Source: Ruminococcaceae bacterium UBA7212 (GTDB lineage: Bacteria > Bacillota > Clostridia > Oscillospirales > Acutalibacteraceae). Taken from it: 42,538 nt of DNA. Position 1 is the stretch's first letter, and each line of letters starts with the position of its first letter. Made by a program: the position numbers and the translations under genes. The notes beneath the pieces were generated by a model, which was given only the letters and a program-made list of their open reading frames with translations, did no database searches and was not told the DNA's origin. Location of the stretch: positions 1-42,538 of the forward strand of contig DKUE01000024.1 of the NCBI GenBank assembly GCA_002490525.1. The letters are read 5' to 3'. Positions 1 through 8,179 of this stretch are shown one piece after another.

Positions 1-121
1 GCTTGATGATTTTCGACCGACATGTTACTCTTGACACAGTGCACGCCCCCACGGGTTGCGGTTTGCTGTTGGTTCGGGGTGAATTTGGTGCGCGGTCGAT
101 TCTTATAACTGCCTATTCTGC
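1..121. other. Intergenic, nothing recognised
   Basis: This is the stretch downstream of the glycogen phosphorylase gene at the left edge of the window. I see no convincing reading frame, RNA gene or promoter in it. A gene whose body lies outside the window could have its flanking sequence here. Confidence 0.5.
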
Positions 122-160
122 AAAAAACGCATTGCACCAAGGCACGGTACAATGCGTTTT
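122..160 (-). terminator. Rho-independent terminator of glgP
   Basis: Positions 124-138 and 146-160 form a 15-bp stem with one mismatch (AAAACGCATTGCACC pairing with GGTACAATGCGTTTT). Read on the minus strand it is followed by a run of six T. It lies 26 bases beyond the glgP stop codon and is correctly oriented for that gene. Confidence 0.85.
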
Positions 161-185
161 CGTATACTTATGAAATGCCGCGTGT

Positions 186-2705
186 TTATTTCTTTGCGGT
201 GGTCTTTTGGGTTGCCGTTTTTTTCGCGGCGGGCTGTTTTGCAGATACAGACTCAGCCTTTTTCGCCTTCGGCGCGGCGGGTTTTGCACTTTCTGCAGGG
301 AATGCGGATTTGGTGTGCCAAATATCACGCGCATAGTCGTTGATGGCGCGGTCTGCGGCAAATCTGCCTGCACCCGAAATATTCATCAGCGACATTTTGT
401 TCCAGACGGTTCTGTTTTTGAAGGTTTCGACTGCCTGCTTCTGCGCACGGCGGTAATCTGCGAAATCCGCCAAAACCATATAGGGGTCATGGTGCAGAAT
501 TGTGCCGCCGATTTCAGGGAACTGTTTGCCGGCAATGCCGTTCTGAATGATGAAATCGATCGTCGCACGCAGCTCGGCGTTATTGTTGTAATAATTGTTC
601 GGTGTGTAGCCGCGGCGCTGCATTTCCTCGACTTCGGGGGTGGACATACCGAAAATAAAGATATTATCTTCACCGACTGCATCGAAAATTTCCACATTCG
701 CGCCGTCCATAGTGCCTAAGGTTACCGCGCCGTTAATCATCAGCTTCATATTGCCTGTGCCGCTGGCTTCCGTGCCTGCCAGAGAAATCTGTTCGGAAAT
801 ATCCGCCGCGGGCATCAGGTTTTCCGCCATGGTGACATTGTAGTCCTCGCAGTACACAACCTTGAGTCTGCCGCGTACATCGGGGTCATTGTTAATCATA
901 TCGCTCAGCGCACAGATGAATTCGATAATCTTTTTCGCCATAAAATAGCCCGAAGCCGCTTTTGCGCCGAAAATGTAGGTGTGCGGCGTATATTCCGCAT
1001 TCGGATTGGCCTTAATGGCAAGATATTCCGTTAAAATGTTCAGTGCGTTCAGATGCTGACGCTTGTATTCGTGCAAACGCTTGACTTGTACGTCGAAAAT
1101 AGAGGACGGGTCGAGCTGTATACCTGAATTTTTGTAAACCTGCTCGGCAAAACGCTCCTTGTTGTGCGTTTTGATACGCTCCAACTCTTGAAGTACGCTC
1201 CGATCATCCTTGTAATCACGCAACTTCAAAAGCTCATCGGCACGGTAAATAAAGCCGTCGCCGATTAACTCCTTGAGCAAATTCGTAAGTTCCGGGTTGG
1301 ACTGGCAGAGCCAGCGGCGGTGTGCGATGCCGTTGGTGACATTTTTGAATTTGTTGGGGGCGAGGGTGTAGAAATCGTGAAATACGGTGTCCTTCAGAAT
1401 TTCGCTGTGCAGTGCGGAAACGCCGTTGACGGAATGTGCGGACGCCACACAGAGGTTGGCCATGCGCACAACGCCGTTGGACATGACCGCCATGCGTTCC
1501 ACCTGATCGGCATTGTTTGTTGCCTGCCATACAAAATTACGGAACCGGTTGTCAATTTCCTTTGTAATCTGCCAAATACGGGGCATTAAGCGTTTGTACA
1601 AATCTTCAGGCCAGCATTCCAGCGCTTCTTTCATAACCGTGTGGTTGGTATATGCCACCGCGCCTGTCACGATATTCCATGCGTCGTCCCAGCCGTAACC
1701 GCATTCGTCAAGCAAAATGCGCATCAGTTCGGGAACGGCTAAGGTCGGGTGAGTATCATTCAAATGAATGGCAACCTTTTCTGCAAAATTGTCCATTGTG
1801 CCGAAGGCACGCAGATGCTTGTGCACAATATCCTGAATGGAAGCAGAAACTAAGAAATACTGCTGACGCAGACGCAGGGATTTGCCTTCGGGATGGTTGT
1901 CGGCAGGGTACAGTACCTTGGAGATGACCTCTGCCATAGCGGTTTGCTCCATAGCGCGGATGTAATCGCCCTGATTGAACAGAGACATATCCAGCGCGGG
2001 TGCCTTTGCCGCCCACAGACGCAGGACGGAAATACCCTTGCCGTCTTTGCCTGCCACGAACATATCATAGGGGACTGCTTTTACGGGCTTGTAGTTGACA
2101 ATTTCTACATGGTGGAATTTTTCTTCCCAGGAATCGACCACATCGCCCTCGAAACGGACTTCAATCGCGCTTTCTTCATGGGGCACCAGCCAAACCTCGC
2201 CGCCGGGCAGCCAAAAATCGGGCAGTTCGGTTTGCCAGCCGTCTACGATTCTCTGCTTGAAAATACCTGCTTCATAGAGAATCGAGTAGCCGCGCGCGGG
2301 GTAGCCCTGCGTTGCGAGACCGTCCAGATAGCAAGCCGCCAAGCGTCCCAGGCCGCCGTTCCCGAGGCCTGCGTCAGGCTCACATTCGTAAAGCGCATCC
2401 AGTTTTACACCGTAGTCGGACAATACACTTTCAAAGGTTTCAGTCAAATTGAGATTGTAAAGATTGTTTTTGAGGGAACGTCCCATTAAAAATTCCATGC
2501 ACAGGTAATAGATTTTTTTTGTGCCTGCTTTTGCGGCGGTTTCGGTGAATTCCGCTCTGCCCGCACTCATCATATCGCGGGCAATCAGTGCAATTGCCTT
2601 GTAATACTGTTCATTTGTTGCTTCCGCAGGCGAAACGCCCATAAAATGCGAAAGCTTTGCAGAGAGCAGTTCTTTTGCTTTCTTCTTCGATAATGCGTAA
2701 TTCAT
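186..2705 (-). CDS. glgP: Glycogen/starch phosphorylase
   Basis: This 839-residue protein is a glycosyltransferase family 35 phosphorylase. It splits alpha-1,4-glucan chains with phosphate to release glucose-1-phosphate in the cytoplasm. The PLP-binding region is clear near residue 640 (EASGTGNMKLMINGAV, whose Lys carries the cofactor in the family), followed by GTMDGANVEI. The N-terminal half has the family signature GLGNGGLGRLAACYLD. The start is set by a strong GGAGGA ribosome site seven bases before the ATG. The last 41 residues (about 799-839) are an unusual Lys/Ala/Pro/Thr-rich tail that is not part of the catalytic fold. No other glycogen genes are adjacent, so the gene appears monocistronic with its own terminator. 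Function is very secure; the role of the tail is unknown. Confidence 0.97.
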   Translation of the reverse strand: MNYALSKKKAKELLSAKLSHFMGVSPAEATNEQYYKAIALIARDMMSAGRAEFTETAAKAGTKKIYYLCMEFLMGRSLKNNLYNLNLTETFESVLSDYGVKLDALYECEPDAGLGNGGLGRLAACYLDGLATQGYPARGYSILYEAGIFKQRIVDGWQTELPDFWLPGGEVWLVPHEESAIEVRFEGDVVDSWEEKFHHVEIVNYKPVKAVPYDMFVAGKDGKGISVLRLWAAKAPALDMSLFNQGDYIRAMEQTAMAEVISKVLYPADNHPEGKSLRLRQQYFLVSASIQDIVHKHLRAFGTMDNFAEKVAIHLNDTHPTLAVPELMRILLDECGYGWDDAWNIVTGAVAYTNHTVMKEALECWPEDLYKRLMPRIWQITKEIDNRFRNFVWQATNNADQVERMAVMSNGVVRMANLCVASAHSVNGVSALHSEILKDTVFHDFYTLAPNKFKNVTNGIAHRRWLCQSNPELTNLLKELIGDGFIYRADELLKLRDYKDDRSVLQELERIKTHNKERFAEQVYKNSGIQLDPSSIFDVQVKRLHEYKRQHLNALNILTEYLAIKANPNAEYTPHTYIFGAKAASGYFMAKKIIEFICALSDMINNDPDVRGRLKVVYCEDYNVTMAENLMPAADISEQISLAGTEASGTGNMKLMINGAVTLGTMDGANVEIFDAVGEDNIFIFGMSTPEVEEMQRRGYTPNNYYNNNAELRATIDFIIQNGIAGKQFPEIGGTILHHDPYMVLADFADYRRAQKQAVETFKNRTVWNKMSLMNISGAGRFAADRAINDYARDIWHTKSAFPAESAKPAAPKAKKAESVSAKQPAAKKTATQKTTAKK

Positions 2706-2762
2706 ACATTTCCTCCAAAAAAATTGAAATAAAAATGCAAAAAGACTATTTTATTTGTATAT

Positions 2763-2789
2763 AGTATACTAATTAAAAGAAAATAGCAA
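2763..2789 (-). promoter_or_regulatory. Possible glgP promoter
   Basis: On the minus strand a TATACT -10-like box (2763-2768) lies about 60 bases before the glgP start in an AT-rich stretch. The nearest -35-like hexamer, TTGCTA (2784-2789), is only 15 bases away, and an alternative TTGTAG is 21 away. The -10 is convincing and the -35 is weak. Confidence 0.35.
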
Positions 2790-2901
2790 CTACAATTGAT
2801 AAAAATAATGGGATTTCGGCGATATATACAAAACCGATGACGGCAAATTTTAGGATTCCGACAGCCACGCCATGTATATTCTCCGTAAATGCGCAAAAAA
2901 T

Positions 2902-2955
2902 CTGTCATTTTGCGCGAAGCGAAGAAGCTCAATCGGAGCAAAATACGTGGGATTC
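2902..2955. repeat. Partial copy of the TGTCATTCTG palindromic repeat
   Basis: The segment TGTCATTTTGCGCGAAGC, followed by GAAGAAGCTCAATC, resembles the left half of intergenic repeats at 16694, 21568 and 25808. The right arm is missing or degraded. It lies in the long gap between glgP and the tRNA. Confidence 0.5.
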
Positions 2956-3295
2956 GCGTGTAATGGTGCGATAACCTATCAAATGGTTTAGCGCGCCTGC
3001 TTTGAGGGAGTTGGATTATAGAAGGAAGTAAATTCGGTTCCCTCTGTCAGGAAAGCTGTGGAGCGCAGAGGGACTGAGGGGGAGTCCGAAAACTCGATTT
3101 ATCAGGCTTTTCTTTTCCGGCTCCATCAGAGGCAGCAGTGCGGTTTGTGCGCCATCGCCCCTATGGGAGTGCAAATTTTTCATTTCGCGCGGTGCCTTTA
3201 GTGAGGAAGACAGAGCAATCGAACTCTGTCGCGGGATGCATATTCTGAATTTTCACATGGATGGTTCTGAATTTTAAAAAAATCGAAAAAAGCTG
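2956..3295. other. Intergenic with short hairpins, no gene
   Basis: I see no supported coding region here. A CCCTCTG...CAGAGGG hairpin lies near 3042-3072, and AACTCTGTC-type sequence lies near 3212-3228. Such palindromic intergenic sequence recurs near 16.5 kb. This may be repeat remnants. Confidence 0.4.
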
Positions 3296-3324
3296 TTGAC
3301 TTTTTTTACATTCGGTGCTATTAT
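3296..3324 (+). promoter_or_regulatory. Promoter of tRNA-Arg
   Basis: TTGACT at 3296-3301 and TATTAT at 3319-3324 are separated by 17 bases. The tRNA begins about 38 bases downstream of the -10 box. This is a good sigma-A-type promoter. Confidence 0.8.
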
Positions 3325-3361
3325 ATTTCGGCGGTGAAAAGCAGATGCTGAAAACCGATTT

Positions 3362-3438
3362 GCGCTGCTAGCTCAGCTGGATAGAGTGTTTGGCTACGAA
3401 CCAAAAGGTCAGGGGTTCGAATCCCTTGCAGCGCGCCA
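3362..3438 (+). tRNA. tRNA-Arg (anticodon ACG), CCA encoded
   Basis: This 77-base sequence folds into a cloverleaf. The acceptor stem is GCGCTGC/GCAGCGC, the D stem is GCTC/GAGT, the anticodon stem is TTTGG/CCAAA around the loop CTACGAA, and the T arm is AGGGG-TTCGAAT-CCCTT. The anticodon is ACG, which in bacteria is normally edited to ICG and reads CGU, CGC and CGA. The 3' CCA is encoded (3436-3438). It has its own promoter upstream and its own terminator directly after. Its last 22 bases are repeated exactly at 3585-3606. Confidence 0.97.
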
Positions 3439-3476
3439 AAACAGAGTCTTGTTTTAGATGAGACTCTGTTTTTTTT
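3439..3476 (+). terminator. Terminator directly after tRNA-Arg
   Basis: An 11-bp perfect stem (3439-3449 with 3461-3471, AAACAGAGTCT/AGACTCTGTTT) is followed by T-rich sequence. It begins at the first base after CCA, so it probably ends the tRNA transcript. Confidence 0.88.
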
Positions 3477-3497
3477 ATTCCTTTTAAACATCAGAAT

Positions 3498-3606
3498 GGG
3501 ATTCGAAGGACGAGCGGTACAGAGCAACGCTCCGGTGGAGCGTTGTGACCGCGAGCGACCAAAGGCGCATCGTGCGCCAGCGAGTCGAATCCCTTGCAGC
3601 GCGCCA
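3498..3606 (+). repeat. Structured element ending in a copy of the tRNA-Arg 3' end
   Basis: An outer 9-bp inverted repeat (3498-3506 with 3585-3593) uses the T-arm sequence of the tRNA. Inside it are a 9-bp stem with a GGT loop (3525-3533/3537-3545), an enclosing GCGGT/ACCGC pair (3514-3518/3548-3552) and a 6-bp stem with a TCG loop (3564-3569/3573-3578). Bases 3585-3606 match tRNA bases 3417-3438 exactly over 22 bp, including CCA. The matching 5' acceptor strand is absent, so this is not a second tRNA. It could be an attachment-site scar, a tRNA-associated dispersed repeat or a structured RNA. Confidence 0.75.
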
Positions 3607-3609
3607 GCT

Positions 3610-3660
3610 AAAAAGCCTTGAAAGCCTTGGTATATAAGGGCTTTCAAGGCTTTTTGTTTT
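3610..3660 (+). terminator. Terminator after the tRNA-tail element
   Basis: A perfect 17-bp stem (3610-3626 with 3639-3655, ending AAGGCTTTTT) is followed by GTTTT. It is a second strong terminator, three bases after the duplicated CCA. The stem is nearly symmetrical, so it could also work leftward. Confidence 0.85.
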
Positions 3661-3880
3661 GCAAAATACCCTTGTATAATATGCCGAAAAGCGCCTGAAA
3701 ACATGTGGTTTTGTCTTACCTTTGTCTTATTTTTGTCCCGCTTCTGTCCCTTTTTATTTCGAGGGTTGTAAAATTTACAGGTTCCTTTTCAGCCGTTGCA
3801 AAACGGATATAAAGACAGCGTAGAACACGGGTATGGTTGCATATGTCCTGTATAAGATATCGTATTAGATTCGTATGTTC
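3661..3880. other. Intergenic, possible degraded remnant
   Basis: About 220 bases without a supported gene. On the minus strand a frame stays open through about 3717-3880 and ends in a Lys/Arg-rich stretch, which superficially recalls a recombinase C-terminus. No catalytic motif is present, so I do not call a gene. Confidence 0.3.
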
Positions 3881-3922
3881 AAAAAACACAGCCTTCCTGA
3901 AAGGAAACGGCTGTGTTTTTTT
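3881..3922 (-). terminator. Terminator of the O-antigen-ligase-like gene
   Basis: A 13-bp stem (3881-3893/3909-3921) around AACACAGCC/GGCTGTGTT has A/T runs on both flanks. It lies about 30 bases beyond the stop codon of the minus-strand gene and could work in both directions. Confidence 0.85.
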
Positions 3923-3951
3923 ATATTGTATGTAATCAGTTGCGTGCGGAA

Positions 3952-5406
3952 TTATTTCGCGACTGTCGCCATGACTGTTTCAGATTCTTCCGCCTGCGGC
4001 TCATCGGGTAATTCATCCTTCGGGTCACCTGTCGTGATGGCTTGCTGTAATTCACCTGCGTTACAGCGTTCCACCACGGCAAAAAACATGGTGACGATCA
4101 GAAGATAAGGAATCGGGCTGAAAATGCCCGGGTTAACCAGTGACATCAGTTCCAGACTGATATACGAGAGGAATACCGTCATGTTGAACATGGTCGGCTT
4201 GCGCCACAAGAGAATCATCCGTTTCACAAACTGGTATACATATGCCGCGATACCGACAATACCGAAGCTTGCGGCAATTTGAATCGGTTCGCAGTGATAC
4301 CATGCAATTGAAAAATCTGCACCCGCGTATACATCGCGGTTGCCCATGTAACCAATGCCTGTACCGAGAATCGGGTTGTTAAAGAAGTCCTCAATGCCGC
4401 GCTTATACTGATAATAACGTACCTCCTGCTGTTCGCCGATTAAAATACCGTTAATGGCGGAAAGCAAACGGTCAAGTGTGGAACCGAAGAAAGAGAAAAA
4501 TTCGCGGGAGAAAATTAAAACGGCGAATACCAAACAGCCGCAAATGGCGATGTAGGTAAGACGGCGGCGCTTATCATACAAAATGAACAGCGCGCAGCAC
4601 ATCAGCATTTCAATTGCGCCGAATACAAGACCGCCGCGTGAACCCGTCAGCAGGATGCAGAAGAAGAATACAAAGCCGAGCATAATGGAATACGGCTTTT
4701 TGTTTCCGCGCAAAAACGCAAACGGAATGCACAGCATGAAAAATGTGGAGTAATTATTGCGCCACTGCATGAACAGCAAATCATGTGTTTCAATGACTTC
4801 GTTGATGTGAATTAAATAAAATGCAATGGTGACAAACGAGGCAAAACAGCCTGCAATTACCATAATCAACGTGATTTTGTCAATCAGTGAATAGTCTTTT
4901 CGGACAGTCAAATGACTGTAGAACAGCACATATAAAAACACCATGCCGAAACCGAGCGCGAAGATATAGAAAAGGGAAACACCGCTGAAATATTCCTCTT
5001 TGGAAATAAAACCGACACCGCCGAGTACCACGGCAACAGACACGAGCAACATCGGCAAAAGCAGTTGTCCTTTAAATTGCAGTTTGCGGGGGTATAAAAT
5101 GAAGTGAAGCAGGATGCAGATAATCAGCACAATGCCGAGCGGTATATGCTTAATAAAGACAGAAAACGAATTGTAGCATTTTGCCGCCAGCAAACAGGTG
5201 AACATGAACGGCATAAAGGTGGCAAGCATGTCATCGCTGACAACCAAGGTGATGCCGATAATAACGGCAAAACACAGCACGCCGGAGACATTTAGTTCAA
5301 AGGTGGAAAATACGGCGGCAACCGCGAACAGGAGCATCATATACCGTCCTGTCATCAAAAATTCCCGCAGACGCTGCACCTTTGGGGAAGACAGAAATTT
5401 ATGCAT
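3952..5406 (-). CDS. O-antigen ligase / Wzy-like polytopic membrane protein
   Basis: This 484-residue protein has about ten hydrophobic segments. It carries the pattern of the O-antigen ligase/polymerase family: a mid-protein LTGSRGGLVFG motif and a long loop near residues 350-380 with GTGIGYMGNRDVYAG and the HCEPIQIAASFGIVG segment. Family members join or polymerise lipid-linked glycans on the outer face of the membrane. In a Gram-positive cell this would mean a surface or capsular polysaccharide. A GTG 45 bases further upstream is possible, but the ATG at 5406 has a good AAAGGA site eight bases before it. There are no glycosyltransferase neighbours, so substrate and pathway are unknown. Confidence 0.8.
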   Translation of the reverse strand: MHKFLSSPKVQRLREFLMTGRYMMLLFAVAAVFSTFELNVSGVLCFAVIIGITLVVSDDMLATFMPFMFTCLLAAKCYNSFSVFIKHIPLGIVLIICILLHFILYPRKLQFKGQLLLPMLLVSVAVVLGGVGFISKEEYFSGVSLFYIFALGFGMVFLYVLFYSHLTVRKDYSLIDKITLIMVIAGCFASFVTIAFYLIHINEVIETHDLLFMQWRNNYSTFFMLCIPFAFLRGNKKPYSIMLGFVFFFCILLTGSRGGLVFGAIEMLMCCALFILYDKRRRLTYIAICGCLVFAVLIFSREFFSFFGSTLDRLLSAINGILIGEQQEVRYYQYKRGIEDFFNNPILGTGIGYMGNRDVYAGADFSIAWYHCEPIQIAASFGIVGIAAYVYQFVKRMILLWRKPTMFNMTVFLSYISLELMSLVNPGIFSPIPYLLIVTMFFAVVERCNAGELQQAITTGDPKDELPDEPQAEESETVMATVAK

Positions 5407-5478
5407 AAAAAAATTCCTTTTGGCAAAGTAAATACAGTATTTGTTTTGCACACAATTTTACATGATAGGATGTTTTAT

Positions 5479-5506
5479 ATTATATATCGAATTTCTGAAA
5501 AAACAA
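5479..5506 (-). promoter_or_regulatory. Promoter of the O-antigen-ligase-like gene
   Basis: On the minus strand TTGTTT (5501-5506) and TATAAT (5479-5484) are separated by 16 bases. They lie about 75 bases before the chosen ATG in very AT-rich sequence. Confidence 0.6.
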
Positions 5507-5612
5507 GGATTGTTACAAATTTATAATATTATTACAATTTTGTAAAAAATACAAATACACGCATTTTGTGCGGATAAATCGGGATTTTTACGGCTTTTAT
5601 CTGCTTGGATAC

Positions 5613-5641
5613 TTGATTTTTTGTGCGGAATTGCGTATCAT
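5613..5641 (+). promoter_or_regulatory. Promoter of nadA
   Basis: TTGATT (5613-5618) and TATCAT (5636-5641) are 17 bases apart. The start codon follows 41 bases after the -10 box, with an AGAGGT ribosome site in between. I did not recognise a NiaR or NrtR operator. Confidence 0.6.
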
Positions 5642-5681
5642 GAAGGAAACAATTTGTCCGATAAGATAAGAGGTAGGTTTT

Positions 5682-6596
5682 ATGATAAAAAATATACAGG
5701 AAGAGATTTTGCGGCTGAAGAAAGAAAAGGATGTCTGCATTTTAGCGCACAGCTATGTTGCGCATGAAATATCGGAGATTGCGGATTTTACGGGCGATAG
5801 CTATGCGCTGTCCGTAAAGGCTAAAAATGCACCGCAAAAAACCGTTTTGATGGTCGGCGTACGATTTATGGCGGAAACGGTGAAAATTCTTTCTCCCGAA
5901 AAGACTGTTCTGCTTTCGCATCCCGAAGCGGGATGTCCGATGGCGGAACAGATGGACAAAGCCTATATTGAAACGGTTAAGCAGCAGTATCCGGACTATA
6001 CTGTCGTTGCCTACATCAATACCACGGCAGCGCTGAAAACCGTTTGCGATGTCTGCGTAACGTCTTCTTCGGCGGTCAAAATTGTCAAGCAGATTGAAAA
6101 TAAAAATATTCTGTTTATTCCCGACTGCAACCTCGGTGCATATGTTCGCGAACAGGTGCCCAATAAAAATATCAAGCTTTTGCAGGGCGGGTGTCCCATT
6201 CATGCATCGGTTACGGAAGAAGAGGCCGTCTCTGCGAAGAAAAAGCATCCGGACGCGCAACTGCTTGTGCATCCTGAATGTGTGGCGGCGGTTGTTAAGC
6301 ACGCCGATTATGTCGGTTCCACTTCGGGAATTATGGATTATGCTATGCAAAGCGACTGTCGGGAATTCATCATCGGGACGGAATTGAGTATTGCAGAGCA
6401 TCTGCAATATGTGTGTCCAGATAAAAAATTCCACTATCTTTCCCAAAAACTGATTTGCCCCAATATGAAAATATCGACACTGATGGATGTTTATCATGCC
6501 CTGTGCGGCGAAGCGGGCGCGGAAATTGTGCTGGACGCAGACACTATCGCAAAGGCGCGCCGCTGTATTGATGAAATGATTCGCTTAGGCGGCTGA
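5682..6596 (+). CDS. nadA: Quinolinate synthase A
   Basis: NadA condenses iminoaspartate with dihydroxyacetone phosphate to make quinolinate, the first committed precursor of NAD. The protein is 304 residues, the usual short length. The three cysteines that hold the [4Fe-4S] cluster in the family are visible: C85 (PEAGCPMA), C171 (GGCPIHA) and C259 (LICPNMK). The spacing matches short NadA enzymes. Other family blocks are GDSYALS, FMAETVKILSPEKTVL and STSGIMDY. The usual HYY motif near residue 23 reads AHSYVAHEI here. NadB (aspartate oxidase) and NadC normally sit beside nadA in clostridia but are absent here. The gene stands alone with its own promoter. Confidence 0.95.
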   Translation: MIKNIQEEILRLKKEKDVCILAHSYVAHEISEIADFTGDSYALSVKAKNAPQKTVLMVGVRFMAETVKILSPEKTVLLSHPEAGCPMAEQMDKAYIETVKQQYPDYTVVAYINTTAALKTVCDVCVTSSSAVKIVKQIENKNILFIPDCNLGAYVREQVPNKNIKLLQGGCPIHASVTEEEAVSAKKKHPDAQLLVHPECVAAVVKHADYVGSTSGIMDYAMQSDCREFIIGTELSIAEHLQYVCPDKKFHYLSQKLICPNMKISTLMDVYHALCGEAGAEIVLDADTIAKARRCIDEMIRLGG

Positions 6597-6797
6597 AATT
6601 TTTACGGATGCACGCACCCCGAACATTTTTTTCGCCCACTCGCGTACCCTTGTACGCGTCGGGACAAAAGAAAATGTCCGCTGTACGCATTTCGAACGCT
6701 TTTTCACTTATTCACGCATCTTTTCATGTATCGCAAGAGACAAAATCTGTGAGTCCTATAGGGTGTCGGTGCCGCACCGCGTAAAGAAGGAAATACT
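6597..6797. other. Short intergenic with GC-rich inverted repeat
   Basis: About 200 bases between nadA and mnmA. CGCGTA and TACGCG near 6643-6658 form a small inverted repeat. No clear terminator or promoter was identified. Confidence 0.4.
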
Positions 6798-7874
6798 ATG
6801 TCAGAAACGAAACAAAAAGCAATGGTTGCCATGAGCGGCGGTGTAGACAGCTCGGTGGCGGCATATTTGATTTTACGCGCGGGCTTTGAGACTGTCGGCG
6901 CGACAATGAAGCTGTTTGACAACGGCGAAATCGGCGTGCCGAAAGAAAAAGCGTGTTGCTCTTTGGACGATATTGAGGATGCGCGCAGTGTTTGCGCGCG
7001 TTTGGGCTGTGCGCATTATGTGCTTAATATGACAGCGGATTTTGAGCGGGAGGTCATGCGGCGGTTTGTATGCGCATATGAACAGGGTTTTACACCGAAT
7101 CCCTGCATAGACTGCAACCGTTATATGAAATTTGAACGTTTATTGCACAAAGCTACGGTACTGGAAATGGATTATGTTGCCACGGGACATTACGCGCGTA
7201 TTGAAAAACAGGGCGGTCGCTTTCTCTTAAAAAAAGCGGTTGACCCGAAAAAAGACCAAAGCTATGTGCTTTATTCTTTAACACCCGAACAGCTTCGGCA
7301 TACGCTTTTTCCGCTCGGCGGACTGCAAAAAAGCGAAGTACGTGAAATTGCCGAGCAAAACGGCTTCGTCAATGCCAAAAAGCATGACAGCCAGGACATT
7401 TGCTTTGTGCCGAACGGCGATTATTTTTCGTTTATTGAAAAATATACGGGAAAAACTTATCCGAACGGCGATTTTGTGGACATGCAGGGAAACAGACTCG
7501 GGGAACATAAAGGGATTATTCGCTATACTATCGGACAGCGCCGCGGTCTTGGACTGGCGTTGCCTGCTTCAATGTATGTGGTGGAAAAGGACTTGCTTCA
7601 GAACCGTGTCGTTTTAGGCTTTAATGAAGACCTGTTTTCACGCGAGATGACAGTACGCGATATCAATTTGTCTGCTTGTGACCGTTTGGAGCAGACGGAG
7701 CGTTTGGCGGTGAAAATCCGTTACAATCAAAAGGAACAGCCCGCCGAAGTGACGCAAACGGATGAAAATACACTGCACATTGTTTTTAACGAGCCGCAGC
7801 GCGCGGTTACTAAAGGACAGGCGGCAGTGCTGTATGACGGCGACACCGTTATCGGTGGCGGCACGATTGTGTGA
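6798..7874 (+). CDS. mnmA: tRNA-specific 2-thiouridylase MnmA
   Basis: MnmA thiolates uridine 34 of the Lys, Glu and Gln tRNAs, using ATP and a persulfide relay. The 358-residue protein has the ATP-pyrophosphatase P-loop AMSGGVDSSVAAYL at the N-terminus. It also has the two catalytic cysteines C103 (NPCIDCN) and C202 (SQDICFVP), the DQSYVLYSL tRNA-contact region and GQRRGLG, followed by the beta-barrel C-terminal domain. An AGAAGGA site precedes the ATG. No cysteine desulfurase gene is next to it, so the sulfur donor must be encoded elsewhere. A hairpin terminator follows. Confidence 0.97.
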   Translation: MSETKQKAMVAMSGGVDSSVAAYLILRAGFETVGATMKLFDNGEIGVPKEKACCSLDDIEDARSVCARLGCAHYVLNMTADFEREVMRRFVCAYEQGFTPNPCIDCNRYMKFERLLHKATVLEMDYVATGHYARIEKQGGRFLLKKAVDPKKDQSYVLYSLTPEQLRHTLFPLGGLQKSEVREIAEQNGFVNAKKHDSQDICFVPNGDYFSFIEKYTGKTYPNGDFVDMQGNRLGEHKGIIRYTIGQRRGLGLALPASMYVVEKDLLQNRVVLGFNEDLFSREMTVRDINLSACDRLEQTERLAVKIRYNQKEQPAEVTQTDENTLHIVFNEPQRAVTKGQAAVLYDGDTVIGGGTIV

Positions 7875-7930
7875 ATTGTATGTCAAATCGAAAAATACAA
7901 CAAAAAAACTGACGAACTAATTAAATATTT

Positions 7931-7974
7931 GCACTGTGGATTTTTGTAAATTTAAAATTTCACAGTGCTTTTTC
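7931..7974 (+). terminator. Terminator of mnmA
   Basis: GCACTGTG (7931-7938) pairs with CACAGTGC (7961-7968), with further AT pairing inside, and is followed by TTTTTC. It lies about 55 bases after the mnmA stop. Confidence 0.75.
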
Positions 7975-8097
7975 TTTGCTTTTAGAAAGTATTCTATTAA
8001 ACACATGTGAACTTGCACAAAAATAGAGATTGATATTTGTGCATTTCGTATTTGACTCTGAAATCACGAATTTCCAACAAAAAGTATGTATTGTTTA
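7975..8097. other. Intergenic, AT-rich, no feature seen
   Basis: This is the rest of the gap between mnmA and the YczE-type gene. It is AT-rich, with no supported gene or repeat. Confidence 0.4.
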
Positions 8098-8126
8098 TTG
8101 ACATAACGCCCATTTAATTGTAAACT
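8098..8126 (+). promoter_or_regulatory. Promoter of the YczE-type gene
   Basis: A consensus TTGACA (8098-8103) and TAAACT (8121-8126) are 17 bases apart. They lie about 54 bases upstream of the chosen start. Confidence 0.7.
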
Positions 8127-8179
8127 GTTAGCAAATCAAAGGCACTGCATATGTGCAGTTTATACAAGGCGGTATATCC

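Noticed and set aside
3585..3606. A second tRNA gene
   Set aside because: Only the T-arm 3' strand, acceptor 3' strand and CCA are copied. D and anticodon arms and the 5' acceptor strand are absent.
3321..3704. A 127-codon minus-strand frame across the tRNA and its terminators
   Set aside because: The frame reads through the tRNA gene (RTPDLLVRSQTLYPAELAA is a common tRNA artefact) and both terminators.
3716..3880. Possible tyrosine recombinase C-terminal remnant on the minus strand
   Set aside because: The frame is open and basic at its end, but no catalytic His, Arg or Tyr motif is visible and it overlaps a terminator. It would fit the tRNA 3' duplication, but the evidence is too weak.
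5742..6497. A 251-codon open frame antisense to nadA
   Set aside because: It is fully within nadA. The sequence is Arg/Phe/Ile-rich with no domain pattern.
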